A DNA stretch of 64,000 nucleotides. It comes from Kordia sp. (lineage in GTDB: Bacteria > Bacteroidota > Bacteroidia > Flavobacteriales > Flavobacteriaceae). Position numbers and translations under genes: made by a program. Shown in pieces: positions 17,084-25,796 of this stretch (the stretch's first letter is position 1; each line of letters starts with the position of its first letter). The stretch is from contig NZ_JAKVBC010000018.1 of NCBI RefSeq assembly GCF_022447245.1, positions 1 to 64,000 on the forward strand. The letters run 5' to 3'. Below the pieces are notes generated by a model. That model was not told the origin of the DNA. It worked only from the letters and a program-made list of their open reading frames with translations, and searched no databases.

Positions 17084-17090
17084 AAAAGTA
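17083..17090 (-). promoter_or_regulatory. -7 promoter element of the endonuclease gene
   Basis: TACTTTTG on the minus strand matches the Bacteroidota -7 consensus TAnnTTTG. It ends 12-15 bp before the ATG pair at 17071/17068. It argues against the GTG at 17083 as the start. No clear -33 TTG is visible. Confidence 0.4.
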
Positions 17091-17171
17091 CAATAATACT
17101 ATTATAAACTTTTGATTCTATGTAGAATTCATATAAACTAGTTATAAAATAACTATTATGAAGTGAAGATA

Positions 17172-18170
17172 TTAACGACTTGTATCACCTATAGTAATTG
17201 TTGTATTAAGTACAATGTCACTTGCAGGAACATCTTCAAGCTTTGATTCTAAACGAAGTAATAGCATTTTGGCAGTTTGTTTTCCAATTTCTTGCGGATG
17301 TTGATCAATGTATGAAATTTTAGGGTAACATAAATCATTTTGTGCTGTATTTACATAACCGATAAGAGAAACGTCTGTGCCAGGTTCTAATCCGTGTTTA
17401 TGTATCACGCTGTTACATAATAAGGATGCTTCAATATCTGCAGCGATAAATCCATCAATTTTTCCTTCTTTCAGTGTATTTTCAATAGATAATTGCAATT
17501 CTTTTAAATCTTCAAAGGCAATTACTGTTGGATTGTTGGTTTGCGATAAATAGCCTTCTTCACGCGATCTACCAACGATTAACGTTGGAATAGAAGATAC
17601 AAAAGCAATATTTTTACAGTCTTTGCTTTCAAGGTATTGATAAGCACTTATTATGCTGTCGTAATCATTTACTTGTACTACGTCAAAACCTAATGGTTGC
17701 ATTGGGATACGATCAAACAGTACTAGTGGAATTCCTTTTTGTTTGATATTAATGATATGATCGAAGGTTTTCTTTTTATTGGTTTCTTCTGCTATACAAA
17801 TCAAAATTCCGTCAACATTTCCTCGTGTAAAATAGTCTAGGCATTCTTTCTCTCGTTCTAGACTTTCATTACTTAAAAATGTGATGATGTTGTATTTGGA
17901 TGAACTCACCAATTCATCAATTCCTTTTAAAACTGAAGCAAAAAAAGGATTTTCAATATTTGGTAAGATCACGCCTATTTGCATAGTTTCTTGCTTTTGC
18001 AAGCGTACAGCGATAGGATTAGGAGAATAGCCTCTAAGTTTAGCTAAGTTTTTTACACGTTCTTTGGTTTGTACACTTATTTCTTCACTATCGTTCAGAG
18101 ATTTTGATACGGTAGAGACCGATATATTTAATTCTTTTGCTAATGATTTTAAAGAAACTACGTTTTTCAT
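17172..18170 (-). CDS. LacI-family transcriptional regulator
   Basis: The 332-residue protein has an N-terminal HTH (VSLKSLAKELNISVSTVSKS with hinge LNDSEEISVQTKERV), then a periplasmic-binding-protein-like effector domain starting at IGVILPNIENPFFASVLKG. The hinge-proximal LRGYSPNPIAVRLQ is typical. Effectors are usually sugars. It lies directly downstream of the starch-binding-like T9SS gene but is separated by a strong terminator, so it has its own promoter. Control of the adjacent carbohydrate genes is likely, but I find no palindromic operator to support a specific target. Confidence 0.92.
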   Translation of the reverse strand: MKNVVSLKSLAKELNISVSTVSKSLNDSEEISVQTKERVKNLAKLRGYSPNPIAVRLQKQETMQIGVILPNIENPFFASVLKGIDELVSSSKYNIITFLSNESLEREKECLDYFTRGNVDGILICIAEETNKKKTFDHIINIKQKGIPLVLFDRIPMQPLGFDVVQVNDYDSIISAYQYLESKDCKNIAFVSSIPTLIVGRSREEGYLSQTNNPTVIAFEDLKELQLSIENTLKEGKIDGFIAADIEASLLCNSVIHKHGLEPGTDVSLIGYVNTAQNDLCYPKISYIDQHPQEIGKQTAKMLLLRLESKLEDVPASDIVLNTTITIGDTSR

Positions 18171-18221
18171 CTGTTACATTTTATCTTATAGAAACCTGTA
18201 AAAGTTCATTTAGGGTATATT

Positions 18222-18258
18222 AAAAAAGAGTGTTTAATGAACATAAACACTCTTTTTT
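18222..18258 (-). terminator. Strong rho-independent terminator downstream of the T9SS starch-binding-like gene
   Basis: A perfect 15-bp stem (AAAAAAGAGTGTTTA pairing with TAAACACTCTTTTTT) surrounds a 7-base loop, with T runs on either strand. It lies 17 bp past the stop at 18275 and separates that gene from the LacI gene. Confidence 0.85.
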
Positions 18259-18274
18259 TAGAGTATAAAGTGTA

Positions 18275-19237
18275 TTAATTTTTGACTAACTTGATACTAG
18301 TTGAACCTCTATCAGTATTTACTTTTGCGAAATAAACACCTCTTTGCAATCTAGAACCATCAATAGTAGTTTGTAAACTATTTGATGACATAGATACTAT
18401 TTTGCGTCCAGAAATATCATATAATTCAATCGTATTTATGGTAATATCATCAGTAATTACATTCCACGAATTGTTCGTTGGATTTGGATATATTTTGCAT
18501 GAATCTGCAGTAAATTCTTGAGTATTCAAAGTAGTTTCTGTATTCCAAACATAGTTTTTAACTGAATCACCTAATATATTTAAATATCGATTTGTAAATC
18601 CACTATTAGTTACCGTTCCTATTGAACCTGAAACGAGGATTTCTTGATCTGCCCAACCATCTAATTGAAATTTAAATTCTGTATAGGATTCTGGTAAAGG
18701 AAGGGTTACAGACCACATATCGCCCCCCATGTTGCTCAATGGGTTCGCAAAACCATCCCATCCATTAAATTGTCCACTTATGTATGCTGCAGTAAAAGTA
18801 CCTCCGTATCCACTCATATCCAAATTAAAGGTAATATTGTGTGGACCTGGATCACCATCATCATAACATACATCAAAATCAGGTGTATCTAAATTCATAT
18901 CAGCACCGGCTACTTGTAAAATCCTGTTTACATAACCATCTGAAGTTACAGTACAAGGATCACCGGCAGTAAAGTTTTCTTGATTGACCCAGCCATCTAA
19001 TTGAAATTTATATTCGTAATCTCCGTTGGCAAGACTCATTGTGGTAGACCAAATACCACCACCCATATCTGTCATTGGATTCGCAAAACCATCCCATGCG
19101 TTCATTTCTCCACTTAAATAAACGGTTGTAAATGTTCCTCCATAACTACTCATATCAACACTAAAGGTGACATTATTTTGAGCAGTACCATAGAATCCAA
19201 TTGATAATAATGCAATAAAAAAGTAAAGTTTTCTCAT
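18275..19237 (-). CDS. T9SS-secreted protein with two tandem starch-binding-like (CBM48/E-set) domains
   Basis: The 320-residue protein has a signal peptide and then two repeats of about 110 residues, at about 22-130 and 135-235. Each has the pattern NxTFxxDMSxYGGTFT..YxSG...WDGFANP...G.W......Y.KFQLDGW. The pattern is that of AMPK/CBM48-type glycan-binding sandwiches. A T9SS type A sorting domain (about 245-320; KIYPNPTNNSWNVIT ... SIKLVKN) directs it to the surface. No catalytic domain is present, so it is probably a surface glucan-binding protein. It has its own -7 element and terminator and precedes a LacI regulator. Confidence 0.8.
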   Translation of the reverse strand: MRKLYFFIALLSIGFYGTAQNNVTFSVDMSSYGGTFTTVYLSGEMNAWDGFANPMTDMGGGIWSTTMSLANGDYEYKFQLDGWVNQENFTAGDPCTVTSDGYVNRILQVAGADMNLDTPDFDVCYDDGDPGPHNITFNLDMSGYGGTFTAAYISGQFNGWDGFANPLSNMGGDMWSVTLPLPESYTEFKFQLDGWADQEILVSGSIGTVTNSGFTNRYLNILGDSVKNYVWNTETTLNTQEFTADSCKIYPNPTNNSWNVITDDITINTIELYDISGRKIVSMSSNSLQTTIDGSRLQRGVYFAKVNTDRGSTSIKLVKN

Positions 19238-19268
19238 ATACTATTCTGTTAAGGATTTATAATTAACT

Positions 19269-19276
19269 CAAATATA
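19269..19276 (-). promoter_or_regulatory. -7 promoter element (TATATTTG)
   Basis: A perfect TAnnTTTG match lies on the minus strand 32 bp before the start at 19237. It indicates that the starch-binding-like gene is transcribed separately from the laminarin operon that ends at 19350. No convincing -33 element is seen. Confidence 0.4.
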
Positions 19277-19349
19277 CCACTTTATTTTTATAATTAAGAT
19301 TCGCTTTTTGTCTCAAAAGCACACCTTATCATATTATGGTTTAGTTAGT

Positions 19350-20978
19350 CTAGTTTTTTACTAGTTTAATACTACTCGCACCTGAGTCTGTACTAATTTT
19401 TGCAAAGTATATTCCTGATTTTAAATAAGTTCCATCAATAGTAACGCGTGCTACATTTGGATTCATTGTGATTACTTGTCTTCCAGAAATATCATATACT
19501 TCAATGGCATTGATTGTTACATTATCAGTCACTACATTCCAAGCATCTCTTGTAGGGTTTGGATATGTTTTGAAAGATGCTGCATTGAATTCTGGAGTAG
19601 AAAGTGTTCCTCCATAGAAATAAATATTACTTAAATACACATCTTTTCCTGCTAAGGTACTTCCTAAATCAAGTGTATTGATCTGAATTAATGCTAAATC
19701 TGTAACGTCAATAGAAGTAGCTCCACTATCAATATCGCCAAAATCATTTCTGTTAGTTCCATCTGGAATTGCAAGGTCAACACCTACCCAAGTTCCTGAT
19801 TGTGCTGAATTTAATGTTACTCTAGCAATGTTTGCAATCGATGTATCACTTCCTAATAATCGAATTCTTAGTACATCTCCATCAGCTATATTATCACAAT
19901 AAATGTCTAAGTGCATCATGTCTGGTGCAGAAATATCTACAAAAGCACTACCAGGGAAATAATTAAATTGGAAACCTGATCCACCCGTGATTAAACGAGC
20001 TTCTTCATTCATGTCGCCATTTAAATCAAGATTCGTTAGTGATCCTCCAAAAACATCTACTTGTGGTGTACTAATATTTGTATATACATCACTAATAATG
20101 CTGATTGCTGGTACAGTTGGTGTTGGAGCTGCAGGTGGTAATGCTGGTGCCTCTGTAAAGTTTACTGTATAAAGTTGTGTAGCAATTCCGTCTGGAGCTG
20201 TTACATTAAGTGTAGCTGCATCAGGAAGCATTGATGCTTGTGTGATACTGACATTAGATGCGCCACTACCTGCTTGTGAAGCCGTACCAGCCACGGTTGG
20301 TACACCTGATCCATTTGGTAATTCTACGTTATACGTAAAAGTATTAGGAGAAAATCCTGTAACAGTAGTTCCGTTTACTGTTAAGTCAGATAAAGTTGCA
20401 TCTGTGTTTGGATCTACTGTAGGTGTTACCTGTACAAAATCGTCAATAAGATACGTTCCTCCTACAGCTATTGGCCCACATCCACCACCTTCACAGGCTG
20501 GATCAAAATCTGGTTGAATTACGATTTCTCTATACTGCTCTGTACCATTTACTACACCTGAAAAATCTAAGGTATATTCAACCCACTGATTGGCTGTAGT
20601 AATGACAAAATCATAGTTATATGCTGTATTTGCAACAGCATCTAAATCTGTTTGTAAACGCACTCTAAAAGGTACATTTGCTTTGGAAGACCAAATTTTC
20701 ACTGTAAATTGATCTCCATCTGCCATTGATACGAAAGGTGTTCCAGCTACCGATTGGAATCCACATCCTGAAAACCATTCTGCTCCGGCAGGTTTGGTTA
20801 CTTCTAAAACTCTGCTTGACATGTTGTCCGTGTTCATTTGGCTGTTCGCAACGTTTGCTGCACCTACACCATTAAATGTGAACTGCACAGTCGTCGTCCC
20901 ATCTTCAAAATCTAGGTTTACTTGTCCAAAAGTGACAAATGAAGATAGTAATAAAATTAAAAGGGTAATTTTCTTCAT
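19350..20978 (-). CDS. T9SS-secreted carbohydrate-binding protein with cadherin-like domain
   Basis: The 542 residues comprise a signal peptide, a jelly-roll carbohydrate-binding-like domain (about 20-190; LDFEDGTTTVQFTF ... GTYLIDDFVQVTP), a cadherin-like beta-sandwich (about 195-275; DATLSDLTVNGTTVTGFSP), a second jelly-roll-like domain (about 290-455), and a T9SS type A C-terminal domain (FKTYPNPTRDAWNVVT ... SIKLVKN). No catalytic residues are apparent. It begins 10 bp after the GH17 gene and is the last gene of the laminarin operon. It probably binds glucan outside the cell. Its sorting domain is very close to that of the 18275 gene. Confidence 0.82.
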   Translation of the reverse strand: MKKITLLILLLSSFVTFGQVNLDFEDGTTTVQFTFNGVGAANVANSQMNTDNMSSRVLEVTKPAGAEWFSGCGFQSVAGTPFVSMADGDQFTVKIWSSKANVPFRVRLQTDLDAVANTAYNYDFVITTANQWVEYTLDFSGVVNGTEQYREIVIQPDFDPACEGGGCGPIAVGGTYLIDDFVQVTPTVDPNTDATLSDLTVNGTTVTGFSPNTFTYNVELPNGSGVPTVAGTASQAGSGASNVSITQASMLPDAATLNVTAPDGIATQLYTVNFTEAPALPPAAPTPTVPAISIISDVYTNISTPQVDVFGGSLTNLDLNGDMNEEARLITGGSGFQFNYFPGSAFVDISAPDMMHLDIYCDNIADGDVLRIRLLGSDTSIANIARVTLNSAQSGTWVGVDLAIPDGTNRNDFGDIDSGATSIDVTDLALIQINTLDLGSTLAGKDVYLSNIYFYGGTLSTPEFNAASFKTYPNPTRDAWNVVTDNVTINAIEVYDISGRQVITMNPNVARVTIDGTYLKSGIYFAKISTDSGASSIKLVKN

Positions 20979-20988
20979 AATAGTTTAT

Positions 20989-21873
20989 TTAAAATTTGAA
21001 TTGTTCATATTTATCCCAAAGTCCCCAATAGGCACCAACATCACCTTCATCACTAACTTTCCACGATTCGTCGAAAGAAGAGAAATAAAAGATGTCGATA
21101 TTTTCTTCTTGAGCCCATCTTTGGGTATTTATAAAAAATTTAATCGCATTTTTATCAGATGGATAAGCACCTTCTAGGCTTGTTCCATTATTTGGCCATC
21201 CAGTTTCAGTGATAATTACTTTTTTACCATTAGCTGCACGCAAGGCTCTGTTATACATATCTTTCATGTACAACAAAGAATAATCTTGGTCACAGCCTTC
21301 CCAAAAAGGGTAGCAATTTGCCAAGATAACATCACATGCTTCTGTGATTTCTGGACGTTCAACGAATTCGTAGTAAGCATCTACATATCCTACTGGAATT
21401 CCATTCAGTTCTTTTTTAGTATCGTTAATGAATTTTAACAGTTCATACTCTGCTAAATCACCTCGATACATTACTTCGTTCCCGACAGCAGCAATATCCA
21501 CACAGTCTTTCTCTGCGAGTTTTACAAGTCCTTCAATTTCTGCTTCGTTGGTTTCTGGATTGTCTCCTAACCACGCGCCAACTAAGGTTTTCATTCCCAT
21601 TTCTTTGGCGATTTTAGGAATCAATTCATTTCCTTCAGTACAAGAAAACGATCGTACCCAGTTTGTGTAGGGTTTAATAATTTCTAAACGGCGTCTTACT
21701 TGTACTTCAGAAAGTGTATCTCCAGGCTCTTGCCCTTCAGCATACGGACTAAAACACATACCGTGCATGCCTGCTTTAAGGGTTTTGCGCCACAGCGCTT
21801 TGAGATCTTCAAAGGAATATCCTTCAAACTCTAAAGCGGCTAGTGAAAAGAATTTTTCTTTACGTAAAGACAT
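20989..21873 (-). CDS. Cytoplasmic GH17-type beta-1,3-glucanase or glucosyltransferase
   Basis: The 294-residue (beta/alpha)8 barrel belongs to GH17. The acid/base Glu is in AAVGNEVMYRG and the nucleophile Glu is in VIITETGWPNNG. There is no signal peptide, which places it in the cytoplasm. It is a tandem paralogue of the next gene (21887), 13 bp away. It probably acts on short beta-1,3-gluco-oligosaccharides imported by the MFS symporter, by hydrolysis or by transglycosylation; the sequence cannot separate the two. The SSFDESWKVSDEGDVGAYWG stretch is nearly identical in both copies. Confidence 0.87.
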   Translation of the reverse strand: MSLRKEKFFSLAALEFEGYSFEDLKALWRKTLKAGMHGMCFSPYAEGQEPGDTLSEVQVRRRLEIIKPYTNWVRSFSCTEGNELIPKIAKEMGMKTLVGAWLGDNPETNEAEIEGLVKLAEKDCVDIAAVGNEVMYRGDLAEYELLKFINDTKKELNGIPVGYVDAYYEFVERPEITEACDVILANCYPFWEGCDQDYSLLYMKDMYNRALRAANGKKVIITETGWPNNGTSLEGAYPSDKNAIKFFINTQRWAQEENIDIFYFSSFDESWKVSDEGDVGAYWGLWDKYEQFKF

Positions 21874-21886
21874 TGTTTGTTTTTAA

Positions 21887-22795
21887 TTAAAATTTGAGTT
21901 TTTCATGTTTGTCCCAAAGTCCCCAATATGCTCCTACATCTCCTTCATCACCTGTTTTCCAAGATTCGTCAAATGATGAAAAATAGAAGGTTTCGATATT
22001 GTCTTTTTCGGCCCAAACCTCCGTGTTGATAAAATATTTCATGGCATTGATCTCAGAAGATTCTGCACCGCGCAGACTTCCTCCTTGACTTGGCCATCCA
22101 GTTTCAGTAATAATTACTTTTTTACCTCTAGCTGCATGCGATGCTTGTCCAAACATTTGTTGCATGTGTGCTAGTGAACCATCAATATGGCAACCTTCCC
22201 AATATGGATAACAGTTGCTTAGAATAACATCACTGATGTCTACCAACTCTGGATGTACTGAGAATTCATAGTAAGCATCAACATAACCAACTGGAATACC
22301 TGGCAATGCTTCTTTTACTCTCTTGATGTAATCTAATAATTCTTCTAGCGTTAGATCATTTCTGTAAAGCACTTCATTACCAACCGCGGCAATATCAATT
22401 ACACCTTCTTTACCTAGTTGAATAATTGCCTCAATTTCTTTTTCATTTTCTTCTTTATCATCACCTAACCAAGCGCCTACCATAGTTTTCATTCCATGTT
22501 TTTTAGCATAGCGTGGAATGTGTTCATTTCCTTCGATACAAGAAAAAGAACGCACCCATTTTGAGTAAGGCTTTAATATTTTGATTCTTCTTTCTACTTG
22601 CTCTTCACTAATGATATCGCCAGGTTCTTGTCCGTCTTCATACATACTAAAACAGATACCGTGCATTCCTTTTTTAAGTGTTGCTCTCCAAAGTTTTTTT
22701 AAATCTTCTAGGGAATATTTGTCAAAGTCTATTCCTGAATGCTCGGTGAAATTGATTCCTCCGTATAAATGATATTCTTCGTCTCTGTATGACAT
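21887..22795 (-). CDS. Cytoplasmic GH17-type enzyme, paralogue of the adjacent GH17
   Basis: The 302-residue GH17 has the catalytic motifs AAVGNEVLYRND and VIITETGWPSQGG and no signal peptide. It aligns with the 294-residue gene downstream over its whole length, so the pair arose by tandem duplication and then diverged. It follows the MFS gene by 29 bp in the laminarin operon. Two diverged copies may differ in chain-length preference or in handling the beta-1,6 side chains of laminarin; that is inference. Confidence 0.87.
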   Translation of the reverse strand: MSYRDEEYHLYGGINFTEHSGIDFDKYSLEDLKKLWRATLKKGMHGICFSMYEDGQEPGDIISEEQVERRIKILKPYSKWVRSFSCIEGNEHIPRYAKKHGMKTMVGAWLGDDKEENEKEIEAIIQLGKEGVIDIAAVGNEVLYRNDLTLEELLDYIKRVKEALPGIPVGYVDAYYEFSVHPELVDISDVILSNCYPYWEGCHIDGSLAHMQQMFGQASHAARGKKVIITETGWPSQGGSLRGAESSEINAMKYFINTEVWAEKDNIETFYFSSFDESWKTGDEGDVGAYWGLWDKHEKLKF

Positions 22796-22824
22796 TTTTT
22801 ATTTTTATTCTGATTTATAATAGG

Positions 22825-24261
22825 TTATAATTCTCCTCTTCGTTTAACGAGTTCTTCTTTGATTTCAATAGCTCTTTCTTCATTTAAGCTGTAATCCCAC
22901 ATTACCCAAATGGCTAATCCTGCAGTAACTACTGGTAATACGATATCAGTAATTCGCATTCCTACCAAGGCTTCTGCTGTTTGTGTGGATGCTGTTGAAT
23001 CGTATCCCAGTAAGCTTAAAATGATTCCTGAGAATACTAATGCTAGGCCTTGACCAACCTTAATCATCCACCAATAAATAGCTCCAAAGGTTCCTTCCTT
23101 TCGTGGCATTCCATTTTCTAATTCATCTAAATCACATACATCTGCCGTCATAGACATCATTAGTGTGAATAAACATCCCATACCAAAAGACATCAATGGA
23201 ATTGGTAAGAACAGCATATATGGGTTTGTTGGATCGAAGCCCCACCATTTTAAAATATATCCTACCATTGAAATTGCTGTAGCGAGAATAAATGCTTTTC
23301 GTTTTCCATATTTATTTGCCATCATATTAATAATAGGAATAGCAATAAACGCTGTATAGGCAGCAGTTACTGCTGGAAATAATGCAACCCACCATTTGGA
23401 AGCAGCCCAATCACCATCAAACATATAGAAATTGATAATGAATACTCCAAATTCAGCTACAATTTGAAATCCATTGAAGACTAAAAAGGTTGCTAAACAT
23501 AGCTTAACAAAAGGCTTATTTTTTAATACTAGTTTGATTCCATCAAAGATTTTCCCCAAACTATTCCATAGTGCTTTTGGCGTAATCTCTTCTCTTCCTT
23601 CCATTTTACTTGAGTCGATTCCTCTACAAAAAATTGAAGGTAAAAGCCCTAAAAGAATGATTACAAAACCAGAAATTAATGCGACAATTCGTACACCTTC
23701 AGGTATGGAATCAAAAAGGTCTTTATCTGGAATTAGCACATAGAGAAAAGGTACTAACATCCATGCTATTTGACCAATGATGTTTGCAAATCCCATTAAT
23801 CTGGTACGTTCTTTGTAATCAGATGTCATTTCGTATCCGAGTGCAATTAAAGGTGTAGAGAATATAGTATTACCAAATATTAACAAGATTGAAAAGATGA
23901 GTAAGTACCAAAAGTTATATGATTCTGGATCTATATCATGTACTTGCCATAATACTGCAAAAATGACTCCTGAGAGAATAGCTCCAAGAAAAATATAAGG
24001 TCTTCGTCTTCCGTATCTCGAACTTGTATTATCAGATATATATCCCATTACAGGATCAGTAATTGCATCAAATAATCGAGGTATTCCAACGATTAAACCT
24101 GCTAGTACAGTATTCATTGCAAAACCTTCAGAAGATTTTAAGAACACTACAAATACACCTAGAATTCCAGGTATTAAGTTATTTATTAAGTGGCCTGCTC
24201 CAAAAGCTGCTTTTTGACCTAAAGGAACTCTATTTCTAGATGCTTTTTGTACTTTCGTCAT
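22825..24261 (-). CDS. MFS sugar:cation symporter (GPH family)
   Basis: The 478-residue protein has about 12 TM helices. The GPH signature is visible near the N-terminus (DAITDPVMGYISDNTSSRYGRRRPYI), together with a central cytoplasmic loop with an alpha-helical charged segment. Members move glycosides with Na+ or H+ across the inner membrane. In this operon it probably imports laminari-oligosaccharides or glucose from the periplasm to the cytoplasmic GH17 and phosphorylase enzymes. It lies 15 bp after the GH30 gene. Confidence 0.88.
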   Translation of the reverse strand: MTKVQKASRNRVPLGQKAAFGAGHLINNLIPGILGVFVVFLKSSEGFAMNTVLAGLIVGIPRLFDAITDPVMGYISDNTSSRYGRRRPYIFLGAILSGVIFAVLWQVHDIDPESYNFWYLLIFSILLIFGNTIFSTPLIALGYEMTSDYKERTRLMGFANIIGQIAWMLVPFLYVLIPDKDLFDSIPEGVRIVALISGFVIILLGLLPSIFCRGIDSSKMEGREEITPKALWNSLGKIFDGIKLVLKNKPFVKLCLATFLVFNGFQIVAEFGVFIINFYMFDGDWAASKWWVALFPAVTAAYTAFIAIPIINMMANKYGKRKAFILATAISMVGYILKWWGFDPTNPYMLFLPIPLMSFGMGCLFTLMMSMTADVCDLDELENGMPRKEGTFGAIYWWMIKVGQGLALVFSGIILSLLGYDSTASTQTAEALVGMRITDIVLPVVTAGLAIWVMWDYSLNEERAIEIKEELVKRRGEL

Positions 24262-24276
24262 AATAATTGGTTAAAT

Positions 24277-25794
24277 TTAATTGGTAATCACGATGGTTTG
24301 AATCGCTTGTGGGTTAATTGATATGTTTGTTGATGTTTCACCTAGTTGAAGTGAAAAGTATTTTTCGGTTTTGCCTTCATTGAATACTACCACTGCAATG
24401 CTTCCATCTGGATTTTTTGCAGCAGTAACCATTAAGTCTTTGTCTGTATTTTGTGCATCAATGATTTTTGCACCTGGACGAATGTATTTGCTAAAATGCA
24501 CCATGGTGTAATAAATTGGTGTCATGTATACTTCGTCAGCCTCTGGATCAACAATAATTGGTGCGATACACCAGTTTTTGAACCAGTTTGGTCCTCCTTG
24601 CCTGTCTAATACCATATTCCAATCTACCCAACCATCAACCCAGTTGTTTAAACATCCTATGATATCACGTGCATAACGATTGACAGGAGCATATTTTGGA
24701 TGTAAGTATTTCTCTTCTTCTTTCGCCCATTTCCAGCCCCAATCAGTGGCTTCTTTTTTCCAATACCAAGCATCATCTTTCCATACAGGAACTTCGTCAT
24801 CAATACAACCTTCAGTTTCTATAAGATATTTGTTTGGTGCTTTGTTGTGCGCGTATTGCAAATCCTCTGCGAATATTTCATAGGTACTTTCATACCAGTG
24901 AATAGCTGTTCCATCATAGTATTTAGAGGAGGCTTCGTCTTTGTACATAACATCTACCCATTCTTTGAGTCCAGCACGATTTTGATCGTATCCTAAGATG
25001 ATTAAATCACCTTTTCCATCTTTTTCAAGTTTTGGTCCAAGGTGGTGTTGTACAAATTCGGTCATTTCTTCTGGAGTAAAGTGCATGCTTTCCCAGTTGT
25101 TTCCGTTTCCATGAGGTTCGTTTTCAACTGTAAATCCCCAAATGTCAATCCCTTCTGCTTTATATGCATCTGTATATTTAGAGAAGAATAATGCCCAAGT
25201 ATCATAGTATTTTTTTAGTAGTTTTCCACCTACCCAATGGTTGTTGTCTTTCATCCAAGGTGCTGCAGACCAAGGAGACGCAAAGATCTTGAAACCATCT
25301 TGTGAAGCTGCCATTGCGTCTTTGATCATTGGTATGAGATCATCACGATCTTCTTCAATAGTGAAATGTTCCAAGTTTACATCATCTGCCACTGGCGTAT
25401 ATGAATAGTTTGTCAGCGAAAAATCACAAGAATTCATGTGTGTTCGCGTTAACGAATAGTTAGCTTCGTCTTTGTCAAAATAAGCCTTTATGATTAGGTC
25501 TCTATTTTCTTTACTAAGCTTGTTCAATAAGTATGCAGAAGACTCTGTGAAGGCTCCTCCAAACCCTGTAATTGTTTGGTATTGTTTTTTAGTATTTAAT
25601 ACAATCGAAGTCGTTTTAGCAACGGTATCTTTTGGTTCGTTGAATTTTGTAAGCTTCGTAAGTTTGTTTCCACTTTCGGAAGTCTCAAAAACAGTTACCT
25701 CAAGTTTTTTCAACACAGGCTTTTCTTCTTTTTCTTTGTAAGCTGAAATCATAATGAGTAGCATTAAAAGGCTATAAGTCTGTAATTTTTTCAT
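24277..25794 (-). CDS. GH30 beta-glucosidase or beta-1,6-glucanase
   Basis: The 505-residue GH30 has a TIM barrel with TGFGGAFTESSAYLLNKL at the start, the acid/base Glu in GFTVENEPHGNG and the nucleophile Glu in LIETEGC. A C-terminal beta-sandwich follows (about 430-505). In laminarin loci such enzymes cut beta-1,6 branches. The signal sequence MKKLQTYSLLMLLIMISAY looks like a lipoprotein signal whose lipobox Cys has been replaced by Tyr (TAC for TGC at 25738-25740). It may therefore be periplasmic or signal-anchored rather than lipidated. It overlaps nothing; the neighbouring GH17 ends 2 bp upstream. Confidence 0.88.
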   Translation of the reverse strand: MKKLQTYSLLMLLIMISAYKEKEEKPVLKKLEVTVFETSESGNKLTKLTKFNEPKDTVAKTTSIVLNTKKQYQTITGFGGAFTESSAYLLNKLSKENRDLIIKAYFDKDEANYSLTRTHMNSCDFSLTNYSYTPVADDVNLEHFTIEEDRDDLIPMIKDAMAASQDGFKIFASPWSAAPWMKDNNHWVGGKLLKKYYDTWALFFSKYTDAYKAEGIDIWGFTVENEPHGNGNNWESMHFTPEEMTEFVQHHLGPKLEKDGKGDLIILGYDQNRAGLKEWVDVMYKDEASSKYYDGTAIHWYESTYEIFAEDLQYAHNKAPNKYLIETEGCIDDEVPVWKDDAWYWKKEATDWGWKWAKEEEKYLHPKYAPVNRYARDIIGCLNNWVDGWVDWNMVLDRQGGPNWFKNWCIAPIIVDPEADEVYMTPIYYTMVHFSKYIRPGAKIIDAQNTDKDLMVTAAKNPDGSIAVVVFNEGKTEKYFSLQLGETSTNISINPQAIQTIVITN

Positions 25795-25796
25795 GG

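Noticed and set aside
18171-18221. LacI operator upstream of the LacI gene
   Set aside because: No convincing palindrome is visible in the short leader; no site is reported.
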